From Pisolithus tinctorius (lineage: Eukaryota > Basidiomycota > Agaricomycetes > Boletales > Pisolithaceae), in assembly GCA_024663395.1 (NCBI GenBank), contig JANFAH010000004.1, positions 2,914,001-2,978,000 on the forward strand: 64,000 bases of DNA. The letters run 5' to 3'. The position numbers and the translations under genes were made by a program. Shown in pieces: positions 46,348 to 56,501 of the stretch. The notes below the pieces were generated by a model. It did not search any database and had not been told where the DNA came from. It worked only from the letters and a program-made list of their open reading frames with translations. How positions within the stretch are numbered: position 1 is the first letter of the stretch; each line of letters starts with the position of its first letter.

Positions 46348-47691
46348 ATGTGTTTCACTGAAGATATAAAACCGGATGTTCCAACCAAAACTCTTGCAGA
46401 AATCGAGGCTCGTGAAAAAGCTGAAGAACAGCGAGCAGAAGCGGAACGTAGGGAGAAGGAGGCGCGGGAGGTGGTGGAGCGTATCCAGCGCGAAGCAGAG
46501 GAAGAGAGGCAGCGTGCACGAGCACTTCAGGAGGAGGCCGACCGGGCTGCTGCGAAAGCTCGAGAGGATATGGAAAGAGTTAGAATGGAAATGGCTGAAG
46601 CTAACGAACGTGCGATGAGGGCACAGGCGGAAGCGGAAGCTGCTGCTACCACGGCACGAGGAGAAACTGAAAAGCTTGTACAGCAAGCCGCGGCGGAAAG
46701 AGAGCGAGCAAGACAGGCTGAGGAGGAGGCGAGGCGGTTGGAGGTTGCTACCAGAGAAGAAGCTGAGAAGGTAAGGCAGGCAACCGAAGAAGAACGTCGG
46801 AAAGCCGCGCTTGCGCAGGCCGAGGCAGAGAAAGCCATGGCGGCAGCGGCAGCAGAGGCCCGGAAGGCAACTGCTGCCAAGGAGGAAGCAGAGCTGCGAT
46901 GGAAAAAAGGCATTCGGCCCGTTGTGACGCCGTCACTGGAAGAGCTCAAAAAAGCAAAAGAGCGTATTCAGTACCAGGAAGGCTTTTTCCACTTTGCCGT
47001 CACAGGTGTCGCCGGGAGCGGGAAATCGTCCCTCGTCAATGCCTTTCGTGGATTGCGGAATAGGGATGCTGGAGCCGCTGCTACAGGCGTCACCGAAACG
47101 ACCCTCGAGATAGCGAGGTACTCCGATCCGAATCACAATCACCAGCTTCTCTGGTTTGACATCCCCGGTGCTGGTACACTCAAGGTGCCAGACTGGCAGT
47201 ACTTTAACGAACATGGCCTCTATGTGTTTGACTGCATCATCGTCCTCTTTGACGCCCGCTTTACCATGACCGACATTGCTATTTTGTCCAGTGCTAGACG
47301 GTTTAACATTCCCGCATACATTGTACGATCTAAAGCGGACCAAAACATTCGCAATATTATGCGAGACATGGGGTACGACAGTGACGAGGACGAGGAAGAT
47401 AGCCCGGGGCGTCGCAATAAGCTCTATAAGGCGGCACGCAAACAGTACATCGAGAAAACCCGAGAAAGTGTCAAGATCAACTTGGAGAATGCCAACCTAC
47501 CTGATCAGCGGGTCTACCTCGTATCTAACGACACAATGCTGTCTTGCACCACAACACAGAGGCTGCCGAAGAAGGTTATCGATGAAATCGAGTTACTCAC
47601 AGATATCTACACTCAGGTTGTTTCTCGGCGCAGTCTGCCGAGAGAGGATGACGGTCTTCTGTCAAGTCTTCGGTCTGCGAAGGGAAACTAA
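46348..47691 (+). CDS. G4: IRG-like GTPase with coiled-coil N-terminus
   Basis: Intact, intronless 447-residue ORF. Residues 15-185 are an E/R/A/K-rich coiled coil. The GTPase domain has the P-loop GVAGSGKSS (220-228), GAAATGVTETTLEI, WFDIPGAGTL with DIPG at 271-274 (G3), YIVRSKAD with RSKAD at 327-331 (G4) and YLVSNDTM (G5). It shares more with G3 than with G2 inside the GTPase domain: both have AFRGLRNR, TDIAIL and an acidic DSDEDEEDSPG-type insert after MGY. The N-terminus MCFTEDIKPD lacks a myristoylation site but has Cys-2. The upstream flank shows no tandem duplication. The IRG assignment rests on the GTPase motifs; the role is unknown. Confidence 0.85.
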   Translation: MCFTEDIKPDVPTKTLAEIEAREKAEEQRAEAERREKEAREVVERIQREAEEERQRARALQEEADRAAAKAREDMERVRMEMAEANERAMRAQAEAEAAATTARGETEKLVQQAAAERERARQAEEEARRLEVATREEAEKVRQATEEERRKAALAQAEAEKAMAAAAAEARKATAAKEEAELRWKKGIRPVVTPSLEELKKAKERIQYQEGFFHFAVTGVAGSGKSSLVNAFRGLRNRDAGAAATGVTETTLEIARYSDPNHNHQLLWFDIPGAGTLKVPDWQYFNEHGLYVFDCIIVLFDARFTMTDIAILSSARRFNIPAYIVRSKADQNIRNIMRDMGYDSDEDEEDSPGRRNKLYKAARKQYIEKTRESVKINLENANLPDQRVYLVSNDTMLSCTTTQRLPKKVIDEIELLTDIYTQVVSRRSLPREDDGLLSSLRSAKGN

Positions 47692-47863
47692 CTGACACGC
47701 TCTCATCCGCAGTTGTCAATCCCTTGCATTCCATGGCGTTCGCGGCCTAATTCCCTTCGTCTTTCCGGTACCTACTCGTTCTACCGAAAACTTTCTTAGT
47801 TGCCATTTTCGTACGATCATACTGTGTGCAGACGTTCTGTAGCGCGGAAAATTCCGACACTAG

Positions 47864-48157
47864 CTAGACAGCGCTGGAAGAATGTCTCGAGACTAGCCGA
47901 TTATGGTGCTTCCATTGCCGACGTTGACCAATACGCCCATCGTTAAGACGAGACAGATAACAAACACATTCAGTCGGAATACCACACGACGTCGAGATTC
48001 CTTGGTGGAAAGTGCAAGAAGAAACTCCAAAGAGGGTAAACAGAGACACAGAGAATGCAGTATTTGCAACAGTATTGACGAAGCTGGACGTATGGTTTGA
48101 GCGAAACCATTGATGATAGCTCGTGAATCCTTTACTGAGGACCTGTCGGACATTCAC
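47864..48157 (-). pseudogene. T1: truncated copy of a seven-helix receptor-like gene
   Basis: Only the first exon of the T2-type gene is present: SRAIINGFAQTIRPASSIL, LALSTKESRRRVVFRLNVF and VICLVLTMGVLVNV. It covers the first two helices and ends abruptly after NGSTIIG near 47890, where the similarity to T2 stops. The 5' flank (48160-48960) is also shared with T2. It is a fragment created by the duplication. Confidence 0.7.
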
Positions 48158-50870
48158 GAAATGGGGTCAATCTGAATGCATACATGCACTGCTAATATAC
48201 TCTACCTGATGAATCGAGTAGTTGCCCTAGTAGCCGGTTTGCACAGCCAATGAGGGCAGGATCTGAAAAGAGCTTAATACTCCTTCCATTGAGAGGACTA
48301 GTTTGAATGCCAGAGATCAGTGGTGGCTGCAGAGTTCTCAGTATCAGTACCTGAAACGACATGATTACGTATTTACCTTGTGGTTAAAGAGCTACTTTCC
48401 CTACTGGCACGCCTGTGTTCCGCTTCATCATCAGTCGGCCAGTATGGGAGCCACTGTTGGTTTATACACGCCAGCCAGATTGAAGTAGCAAGATCCGCTA
48501 ATCTGGCATCGTTGCTACTGTAATAAACAGATGTCACTTACGATCAATGGCACGATAGACACTCCAACTTTGCGCCCAGTTCTCAGTATGGATGGAGAGT
48601 TGAGATATGAAACGAAAGAGGCTTAGAGGCTTAGAGGCCAGCAGCGGTTTTAGTCGCGACTGGTGGGAATGAGCCCCATGGAGGATGTGTCCCTGAATGT
48701 CCCATCTGCGCAAATGTGGTCCATGATGCATGCTGCGGAGAGCGTACGACAACCCATAACTGTTTCTGGTCGGCTGAGTCGTACGGCCCAAACTGTAGGC
48801 TTGTTGTATGATAATAAATTGATGCCTTGACCCATCACTTGAGTATCATCAGATGTTGACCCAGAAGCATCAGGTTACAGGATTCCGGTCTGAATAGAGC
48901 TCGGCCTGAGTGGTAAGCTGATGATACATGTCCCATTAGACGGCTCTGGTATTCAGACTACGACAATTTGGCCAATGATGACGATAACTCCTGATTCGAA
49001 GAGTATGAGTGTATATTGGTTCTACGAACCTTTATCTACCATCTCAGGTGTAGTAGACCGCCCGAATGCCACTACAATTTCAGTTCTACGCATCCTGCCT
49101 TCGTCATGCATCCTTCGTAGTCCAGTGTGAGCGGGGACATGCCGTCAACTAATGGCTCGTGGCGAGTTCCGAACCCACTCAGATCTGGAGAACCAGAGCG
49201 TTGCGCACAATACACCCATGACCGTTACGAAGTTGTTGATCAAAAGTAACAGCGCGCTGGTAACAAAGAGCTGAGTGGTCGTGATGAAGATGATTAGTAC
49301 AATGTTGAAGATGAGCGGGAAGACGAAATTGGCAGCGGAGATGTAAAAGATTTTGCGGATACGAGTTGACATTCCGCCGGCTGCATGCAAGGAAATGCGT
49401 GTCGTTCAGTCCGCCTGCGAGATATGGGAGAACATACTCACCTCGTCTTATCGAACCTGTGCGGGCATGGAGGCTGTAAAGGAAGAGACTAACAGAGTAC
49501 CTTTCAAACGGAACTTAGTTAAGGAGCCTTCAATGTGACTATTCGAAGCTTCACCGACTCACATGTTGTCGGCTATTTGCATCGATAATTCAGCGATCAA
49601 GTTAGGGTTGTGGGAGATGGGATTGAAATCGGTCCCGATCGCGGACCTAACATAGTCATGAAGAAAAGAGTCTGGATACAGAATCACCATGCGTGAACGT
49701 AGATATCGACAAGGAAACGCACGAGAACCACCACCCGAGCACATTTAATGCAGAAGGGAAATGCAAATATCTTCAATAGGGTGATCCGAGGTGTACTGGA
49801 GAGAGGATAGAGTGCAAAGAGGCGAGTTAACAATATCGAGTCACACAGTAACGGTGGGAAGATGTTGAAAGCTGCCGCAGCGTCAGGGATGCTATTCGGC
49901 AACCAATAGCCCTGGCCAAGTATGCTCTTCGCACAGTTGAAGTTGACCAATACACTCATCGTTAAGACCGAGGGAGATAGCAAACACATTCAGTCGAAAT
50001 ACCGTGCGACGCCGAGATTCCTTGGTGGAGAGTGCAAGAAGGAATACAAAGAGGGTAAACAAGGACGCAGACAACGCGACGTCTGCAACGGCAAAGATGA
50101 AACATGGACGTATGGCGTTGACGAACCCGTTGATGATAGCTCGTGAATCCGCTGTTGAGGAGATGTCCGACATTTGCAAGATGGGGTCAACCTGAGTGTT
50201 TACATGTATCCATATTATACTCTACCTGATGAATCGAGTGGTTATCCCGGTACCTAGTTTGCACAGCCAATGAGGGCAGGATCTAAAAAGAGCTTAGTAC
50301 TCCTTCCATTGAGAAGACTAGTCTGAATGCCAGAGATCAATGGTGGCTGGGGAGTTCTCAGTATCAGTACTTGAAACGACAGGATTACGTATTTACCTTG
50401 TGGTTAAAGAGCTACCTTCCCTACTGGCACGCCTGTGTTCCGCTTCATCATCGGTCTGCCAGTATAAGAGTCGCTGTTGGTCTATACGCGTTGGCAAATT
50501 GAAATACCAAGACCCGCCAAGCCTGCGTCGTTACCACCGTAAGAAGCTCATGAAGCTGTCATCATTAGCGCTCTTGAATGTCCCAGTTGCGCAGCACGGT
50601 CCATGACGTGTGCTTCGGACTCTTCGTGGGGCGCGCAATGCAACAATGGTTTGGGCAGTATGACTCAGTCGACCAGAAACAGTTTCATGAGTTACGGCAA
50701 CGAATTGACGCCTCGACCACGGCTTGATATGATCAGGCGTCGACCCACAGGAATCGAGGTGGGACAATTCCAGTCTGGATACCGGTATCAACCCGTCCAT
50801 GGTCAAGCTGTCGGTAGATGCCTCACTAGACGGTTTCTGGTATCTAGACCAGGACAATTCCCCAAGCGCA
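47880..50870. repeat. Direct duplication of a receptor 5' region (about 1 kb per copy)
   Basis: The stretch 47880-48960 matches 49900-50870 in the same orientation, sharing runs such as tactctacctgatgaatcga and gtatttaccttgtggttaaa. A short internal piece is inverted between the copies: the first reads ctgtttctggtcggctgag near 48760, and the second has its reverse-complement counterpart near 50665. Confidence 0.75.
49145..50179 (-). CDS. T2: seven-helix membrane protein, fungal receptor-like (one frameshift)
   Basis: Exons on the minus strand read, in order, SRAIINGFVNAIRPCFIF, LALSTKESRRRTVFRLNVF, SIPDAAAAFNIFPPLLCDSI, LLTRLFALYPLSSTPRITLL, KIFAFPFCIKCARVVVLVRF, DFNPISHNPNLIAELSMQIA and finally IRKIFYISAANFVFPLIFNI with two further helices and FSRSEWVRN at the end. 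The architecture is seven hydrophobic helices with several introns (gtgagt and gtgagta donors near 49558 and 49442). The family is widespread in basidiomycetes and lacks a known ligand; distant similarity to pheromone-receptor-like proteins is possible but unproven. One extra G near 49968 (CGG where T1 has CG) shifts the first exon. T1 is a truncated copy 2 kb away. Confidence 0.6.
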
Positions 50871-51165
50871 CGGGGCATTTTGGACGTCAACTGATGGACT
50901 GATGTAACTTGGTTTCACGAACCTCAGTGTGATATTCCCTCTTGGAACGGTCGTTGCCTTCCACTTTCTGCCCGTATCTGGGAATCCAACGTCACCCAAC
51001 TCTCCATGATTACATAAGCCACATGGAGTGTGTGCTGTGAGACGCGTGTTATTCGCGTGTCGAGACTCGTCGACGCCCTCATATAGCATCCCCTCGTCAT
51101 CGTTCCGTTCTTTCATTAGTTGCTTTACTATTACTCTCGTTTCTTTTCTTCGCTAGTAATTCACC

Positions 51166-52733
51166 ATGGTATTTGGCATATTCACTCGCAAACCACCGAT
51201 CCCCGCCTTCCGTCTCACCAGAACAGTCGAGGGCAACTACGGACTCGGCTGAGCCCCGTCCAATCTCAACTTCACGCCTTCCCACCCCGACACCTTCGAC
51301 GGTCTCCATACCCGCATCCGGCACGCCAATCGCCGCTACGCTTTCCGACGTCGCTTCGTGCTGTGTTTGCGGGCAGCACGAGCGAGCTGGCAGTAGGGTA
51401 CCCGGATGCGGGCACAGGCGATGGAGGAGAGTCGCCGGCTGCTCAGCCTCCACTGACTCCGTCACCACCACCGCCAATAGCAGGAGACTCGAAGGCGTTG
51501 TACGATCTTATGTTGACTATACCACCAAAGACGCTTCATGCGTACACACTCGCTCATCTCCGTGCGCTGTCCCTGAGCCCATCCAGCTCAACACTATATA
51601 ATAGTCCAGGTACTAGACCTCCAATATCCCCGCCGTCGCCGGAGACAGTTACCAAGCTGCATAATTTTTTTTGCAACGCTCGCTCCACCTCCACTACTAC
51701 ACTGTGTACGGTGTCATGCGGAGTTCTATGCAATTGAGAATGAAGAGAAGGACAAGGCGTGTCGAGTACCTCATGACGACGATGAGCGCGCTGGTTTCGC
51801 GTGTAACGGGTGGTGGATACGAGACGCTGTGGGGATGCTGTGGAAAGACCGTGGAAGGGAACGGAGGGGAAGGCCCTCCAGATGGCTGGTGCTATGAGGG
51901 ACGACATACGGTGAGAGAATCCGTTCTGGTTTCGGATCTTCTTTACTAGTGCACGTGCTGACGTTGGTGTAGACAGACACAAAGCGGGCGAGATTCCGCG
52001 CAGATTCGACAATCCACGACGATAAGCTAACGTCTTGTCTAAAACTGAATTGTCGTGGTATCAGAGATACATTGCCTCGTCCTAGCGAACACCTTCTCGC
52101 TCAATCGTCTCGACACGCAAGTCGAATGCATCCCCTGCACGTTCTCATGGAGTCGCGTCTGTGACACGGAAACGACCACGCAAGTCGATCAACAAGGATC
52201 TGTCATCTGCATCAGAGGATGAACAGGAACATGCAAGTCACCGTGGCGAGCCAGAAGTGTGAGGATGCCGGCGACTCTAGCATGATAATCGACAATCCCC
52301 CTCCGAAAGTGAAAGCTAAAGCTAAGCCTAGACCTGTATCCCGAGTCCGTCCACCCAATAGTGCTTCCACGACAACATCCCTGCCTCCACTTCCCTCCAA
52401 ACCTATTTCGACATCAACACACACCTAAGAGTGCGCAGAAACCAAAGTCGACGTCGCGAAACGCTTCTGTCACAGAGCCAGAAGCAAGACGCATCGGATT
52501 CGGACACATCCTCGCGAGTGCGTCCGCGTACGAGGAGTCTCGTGCGCAAACAATCCAAGGTAGATTCTACCCGTCTGCGTCGTTCCGCGAGGGAATCATC
52601 TCGGTCGTCTCCACTACGGAAAGCGACGCAGGGTTCCGAAGGCGACGGCGACGGCGGTGGAAGTACGGATAACCGGGGTGATGATAGGGAAGAGGGGACG
52701 AGAGGGAGAAAGAAGAGACGTACGGGCGCCTGA
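51166..52733 (+). CDS. Zinc-binding, basic nuclear-type protein, unknown function (frame interrupted)
   Basis: The start at 51166 has a strong context (tcaccATGG; MVFGIFTRKPP). Conserved-looking parts include IPPKTLHAYTLAHLRAL near 51510-51560, VPHDDDERAG near 51765, and YETLWGCCGKTVEG then GPPDGWCYEGRHT near 51820-51905, a pattern of Cys/His residues typical of zinc binding. A clean intron (gtgaga to tgtag) follows, after which DTKRARFRADS continues. The C-terminal part is low-complexity and basic (VKAKAKPRPVSRVRPP, RVRPRTRSLVRKQS) and ends KKRRTGA at 52733, resembling a nuclear localisation signal. At least three frame changes without plausible introns occur (near 51250-51420, 52240 and 52430). 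I do not know the function; the order suggests a conserved basidiomycete protein. Confidence 0.5.
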
Positions 52734-52931
52734 TCAAAGTTTCATCGTCATCTATGATGCTGGTTATATTATCCATGTATGGTTGCTTGTTGTGATATCA
52801 TTATCATCCCCCCGCTGTACCGGTATACAGAAACTTGTCCGATTCGGACACCATCCGCACACCATATACATAGAAAGATCGCGCTCTATCCTATTCCCAC
52901 CTAGTAATTCTATTACATACGAGGCACTCCG

Positions 52932-53494
52932 ATGTCGTGGCAGGGTAAGCACTCACTAGTTCCAAGTTCAAGTGACCACGTCTTGATCCCAACGCAGACT
53001 TTGTCGACAAGGGTTTATTGGAAGGCGGGATCATTCGCGAAGCGGCCATCTTTGGAATTGACGGAGGGATATGGGCACAGTCGGCTGGATGCAACGTGTG
53101 GCAAGCTTCACTCGTCCTTGCGCGCACATCACATCTTAACGATCCTCCCTTCGATATTACAATCACACACTCGTCGTACTTAACAAATAGATTTCCGAAG
53201 ACGAGCAACATGCGATCGTCGACGGACTCAATGACCCACCGCTACGCGAAATCCGGGTCGGAGGGCGCAAGTACAGATGTACGATGTCGAGTTTGGACGT
53301 GATATTGAGGCAAAAGCGCATTGGTCGTCGAGTCAGATGACAGGTCGAGGTCCGGCGGGGGTGCTGGTGGGTGTATCATTAAGAAGACCAATCAGGCGGT
53401 TATCGTGGCAGAGTATCCACCAAAGTCGAGTGAGATGGATGTTTTGGCGGGTGTCGAGCAGCTTGGGAATTATTTGATTAGGAACAACTATTAG
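52932..53494 (+). CDS. Profilin
   Basis: Profilin binds actin monomers and proline-rich ligands and controls actin polymerisation in the cytoplasm. The gene starts MSWQ, the classic profilin N-terminus, with an intron (gtaagc, acceptor cgcag) after the first 13 bases. The second exon reads DFVDKGLLEGGIIREAAIFG and IDGGIWAQSAGCN. A second intron (gtgtgg to aaatag) precedes ISEDEQHAIVDGLNDPPLRE, IRVGGRKYRCTMSSLDVIL. The C-terminus, GGCIIKKTNQAVIVAEYPP then VEQLGNYLIRNNY, ends at the TAG 53492-53494 and lies in another frame; the switch near 53320 has no room for an intron. One base appears lost there, probably an assembly error since profilin is normally essential. The C-terminal half carries an unusual SDDRSRSGGGAGG insertion. 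Confidence 0.85.
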
Positions 53495-53638
53495 GATGGG
53501 TTCGCTAATACTATTAGGGCGTTTACTACTAGGAATCTATGTTTGTTCGACGGGTGTACAAACAACGCCATAACAACCGTAGCGTGTAGTACCCTCCCTC
53601 CGAAACTGGTGACGGTAGTCTCACCGACAGCAGCAACC

Positions 53639-55354
53639 ATGAAAACGGACACAGGACAGCTACACCTTTACGGTCGGTAAAACTCGGTGCGTGGATGTTT
53701 CAGCTCTCAAGCTCGTCAATACCCTAACTAACAACCTGTACACTATCCGAAACTCAGATGCGGGCATGGCGGTACGAAAGCCAGTTTCATCTCCTTCAGG
53801 AACGCTCATATCAGAGTTGCTCTACAGATACTCATAGGCGAACGGGCTCATTTAATTGAGTTTCCATCTGTTCTGCTACCGCCAGGCTCGACGACCGGGT
53901 CCATCGTGAACATTGCCGTACACCAGAACCTCTCCGAAGAGCGCAAACGCGACCAACAGTTTTGGCAGCTACAACACGACATTTTCGAGACGTTCGGGTG
54001 TGCCTCGCCAGAACCTCCCCGCCTCGAGGTAAGCTATACTTATGCATGTGCTGTCTCTCGTGCGCCTTACTGACCCTACCTTACCAGGTGTCGAAATGTC
54101 ACGCAGACATCCGTTACGCTAGAGTGGCCACCTATCAAGCTTGCGACCGCTAAACTACGGTCGTTGGACATATACAAAAATTCGCAACGCGTCGCCGCGA
54201 TCCCGAGTGCGCTCACTAACACATCGACGAAACTGTCCGGCCTGTCCCTTGACACGCCTTACACCTTCCAACTCGTCCTCAGAACGTCAGCCGGAACATT
54301 CCACTCGAAACACCGTCAGCATACGCACGCATACCATTGCAGATACCAGCGGAATCTCCGTGTGCTTTGGTACAGTGGCAGATCCTGTTCTCCTCGAAGA
54401 CGCCAAGTCCGCGCTGCACGAGATGAAGGCAAAGTGGAGTGACAAGATACAGATCGATACGACGCATTTCGTGTGTACTACTCCTGCGATGACCCGTCGG
54501 GGGCCAAAGCAAGTGGGGGGAAATGTTCCTGGTGGACCTGGTGTTGAGTATCAGAAGGCTCTTCAGCTCAGTATACCCGTCGTTCAGCCACAATGGATCT
54601 TGGCGTGTCTCACTGAGAAAAAGTATGTAAATTAACGCTCCCCATCTTGCGCACTTCTTACTGAACTGAACTGATTGCCACAACTAACTAGAATGGTCCC
54701 GATTGCGGGATACTACCTCGGAGTGACCCCTCCCAATGCGGCGAGCTATTATTCCCAGCGGACACAATCAATGTCTCAGGCATCTCTACCTTCGTCAGGG
54801 AGTGCCAGCAGTGCACATAAAGCTGCTCCTAACCGATCGTCTATGCCTGCGCCGCCGCGAAGCACCAACGGCACGCCTCCATCAAATTCCCAAAAGAAGA
54901 CCTTTGAACCAACGCCGGAAGATCCTGAAGCCGAGACGGAGGCAGCTTCGGAACATGGGGTGGCGGTGGCAGCGGCAACTCCGCAATCAAGGAGATCCGC
55001 ATCTGTGACGGAAACGCGGCATAGAAGCAACGGAACGATGGATCGAAACTTCAAGTTCCACAATCACAACAACCTCCGCAACGCGTTGCTTCGCCACCTT
55101 CTCTACCGTCGTCACCGCCGCTCGCACCAAAGCAGCAGCAGCAGCAGCGTCCTCATCCTCAAAAACCGATTCCGCTTCCATTACCACACGAAGCGGAAGT
55201 GGGTGAAGATATGCCCCCCGTCAGTATTATTACCCCATCGAGTGTGGAAGTACCCCCGCCTCCGCCTGTCGAAAAGGAGAGTAGTAGGAGACCGGTGGTG
55301 GTAGATGAGGGAGATGAGGATGTTGGTGAGACGGTGGAGATTGATTTAAGATGA
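53639..55354 (+). CDS. CHS5: Chs5-type exomer scaffold protein (FN3 and BRCT domains)
   Basis: Chs5 is the scaffold of exomer, a coat complex at the trans-Golgi that exports chitin synthase and other cargo. Domain order matches yeast Chs5: an N-terminal dimerisation segment (YTFTV near 53660, then DAGMAILIGERAHLIEFPS), VHQNLSEERKRD, an FN3 domain (NVTQTSVTLEWPPIKLATAK, 54100-54160; LSGLSLDTPYTFQLVLRTSA near 54240-54290) and a BRCT domain (SGISVCFGTVADP, IDTTHFVCTTPA, VVQPQWILACLTEKK, then MVPIAGYYLG). Introns: 53677-53757, 53772-53827, 54029-54087, 54623-54691. The low-complexity tail with a QQQQQ run ends in EIDLR at 55354. Single-base frame changes near 53641 (AAAA), 54091, 54310 (AAA) and 55050 interrupt the frame. 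A cell-wall and trafficking gene of this sort is unlikely to be dead, which points to assembly errors. Confidence 0.85.
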
Positions 55355-56289
55355 TGTGGTTGGCGTTATGTATTTCTCGGAGTAATTTACCGGTTTGTTC
55401 CTCCGCACTTTTTTTTTCCCCTTTTCTTTTGAATATACGCCCTGGCTGTATATGATTCTGACTTCATGGGTGTTCATCAGAATGAATGAGACCCCGCTTT
55501 TTTTCGGCATCCGCGCATACGCCTCTAAGTCAACACCGCACCTACCAGCCACGTCACATACAGCACTACTGTACATCGTATTCACAGCACGTATGTTGCT
55601 GTTTCGTGCGGTGCATTTGGCGTGTACAGCGTTCCGGCGTGGTAAACAAGCTGCCTGCCGGCGGCGACGGCCCTGTCTAGTTCATTGACTGCCGAGCTCC
55701 AGTATACTAGTATTCACCGCCTTTCCTGATGCCTTCGGATTCCGAGCTGATCAATCGTGTGGCTATTCCAACGTTCAGGTGTTGGTATCCATTCTCTTTC
55801 CTCACTCGCTAATTTGCCTCCAAAAGTTTCCGATTCAAGTTCAGTTGGGCAAGTCCGGTACATAAGAGAGCTCACTGAGTACACATAGTCTTCAATCGTA
55901 GCAGGGAACATGGTTGCCTGACTAGACATCCTCATGGCTCTTATGGGCGCGATCAGGTATCTATGGGACAGGAGTAAACGATAGACTGGCTATGTCACTC
56001 CCACCTGGACAAGGCGTGTCTATCTCCGTTCAAGTCGTCGCCCTAGCTGCCCTCATTCATTATGCTGGTATTCGATCAACCGTTTAGTCTTTCCCCGTCC
56101 CTGAGCTCCAAGATATCATCCAACAAGCGATCTCAGCACAAGGCAGCGCGAAGTCCTACATGTATATACCACGTTCCGGTGAGTATCAACGTGTCGTAGC
56201 TGGAGCGAGGCCTGCTTCAGGTCTTGTCATCGTTAATCTCCAGGCGCCGACCCAGTCTTCAATCGATTCACTTGGGATGTCATTACGGT
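55355..56289. other. Intergenic stretch, no gene seen
   Basis: Short ORFs only (up to about 97 codons at 55395-55688), none with recognisable features. A T-rich run at 55409-55432 lies just downstream of Chs5. Confidence 0.45.
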
Positions 56290-56501
56290 TTGAAGCACAG
56301 CACGCCATCATGCGGTGGTAAAGCAGTAAGGCGATGATATAGCGAACGGAAAAATGGCAGGACGTTGGTTGGAGATCTGATGACCATGGACTGGTATGGT
56401 AAGTGCGCGGTGAACTGCATCCTGCTTAGTATCATGCTTGCGCTGCTTCACACAAAGTATATGTATTCGGCGATGTCCTGAAGGCCCCGCGTGCTGAATT
56501 A

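Noticed and set aside
46527..46949. Minus-strand Ser/Ala-rich ORF opposite G4
   Set aside because: Antisense shadow of the coiled-coil region.
37484..47691. Assignment of G1-G4 to AIG1/GIMAP or septin families
   Set aside because: The VRSKxD G4 box, DxPGxGT and the TGVxETT switch region fit IRG GTPases better; septins and AIG1 proteins have other G4 contexts.
55395..55688. 97-codon plus-strand ORF after Chs5
   Set aside because: Starts in a T-rich run, no motif or splice support; treated as intergenic.
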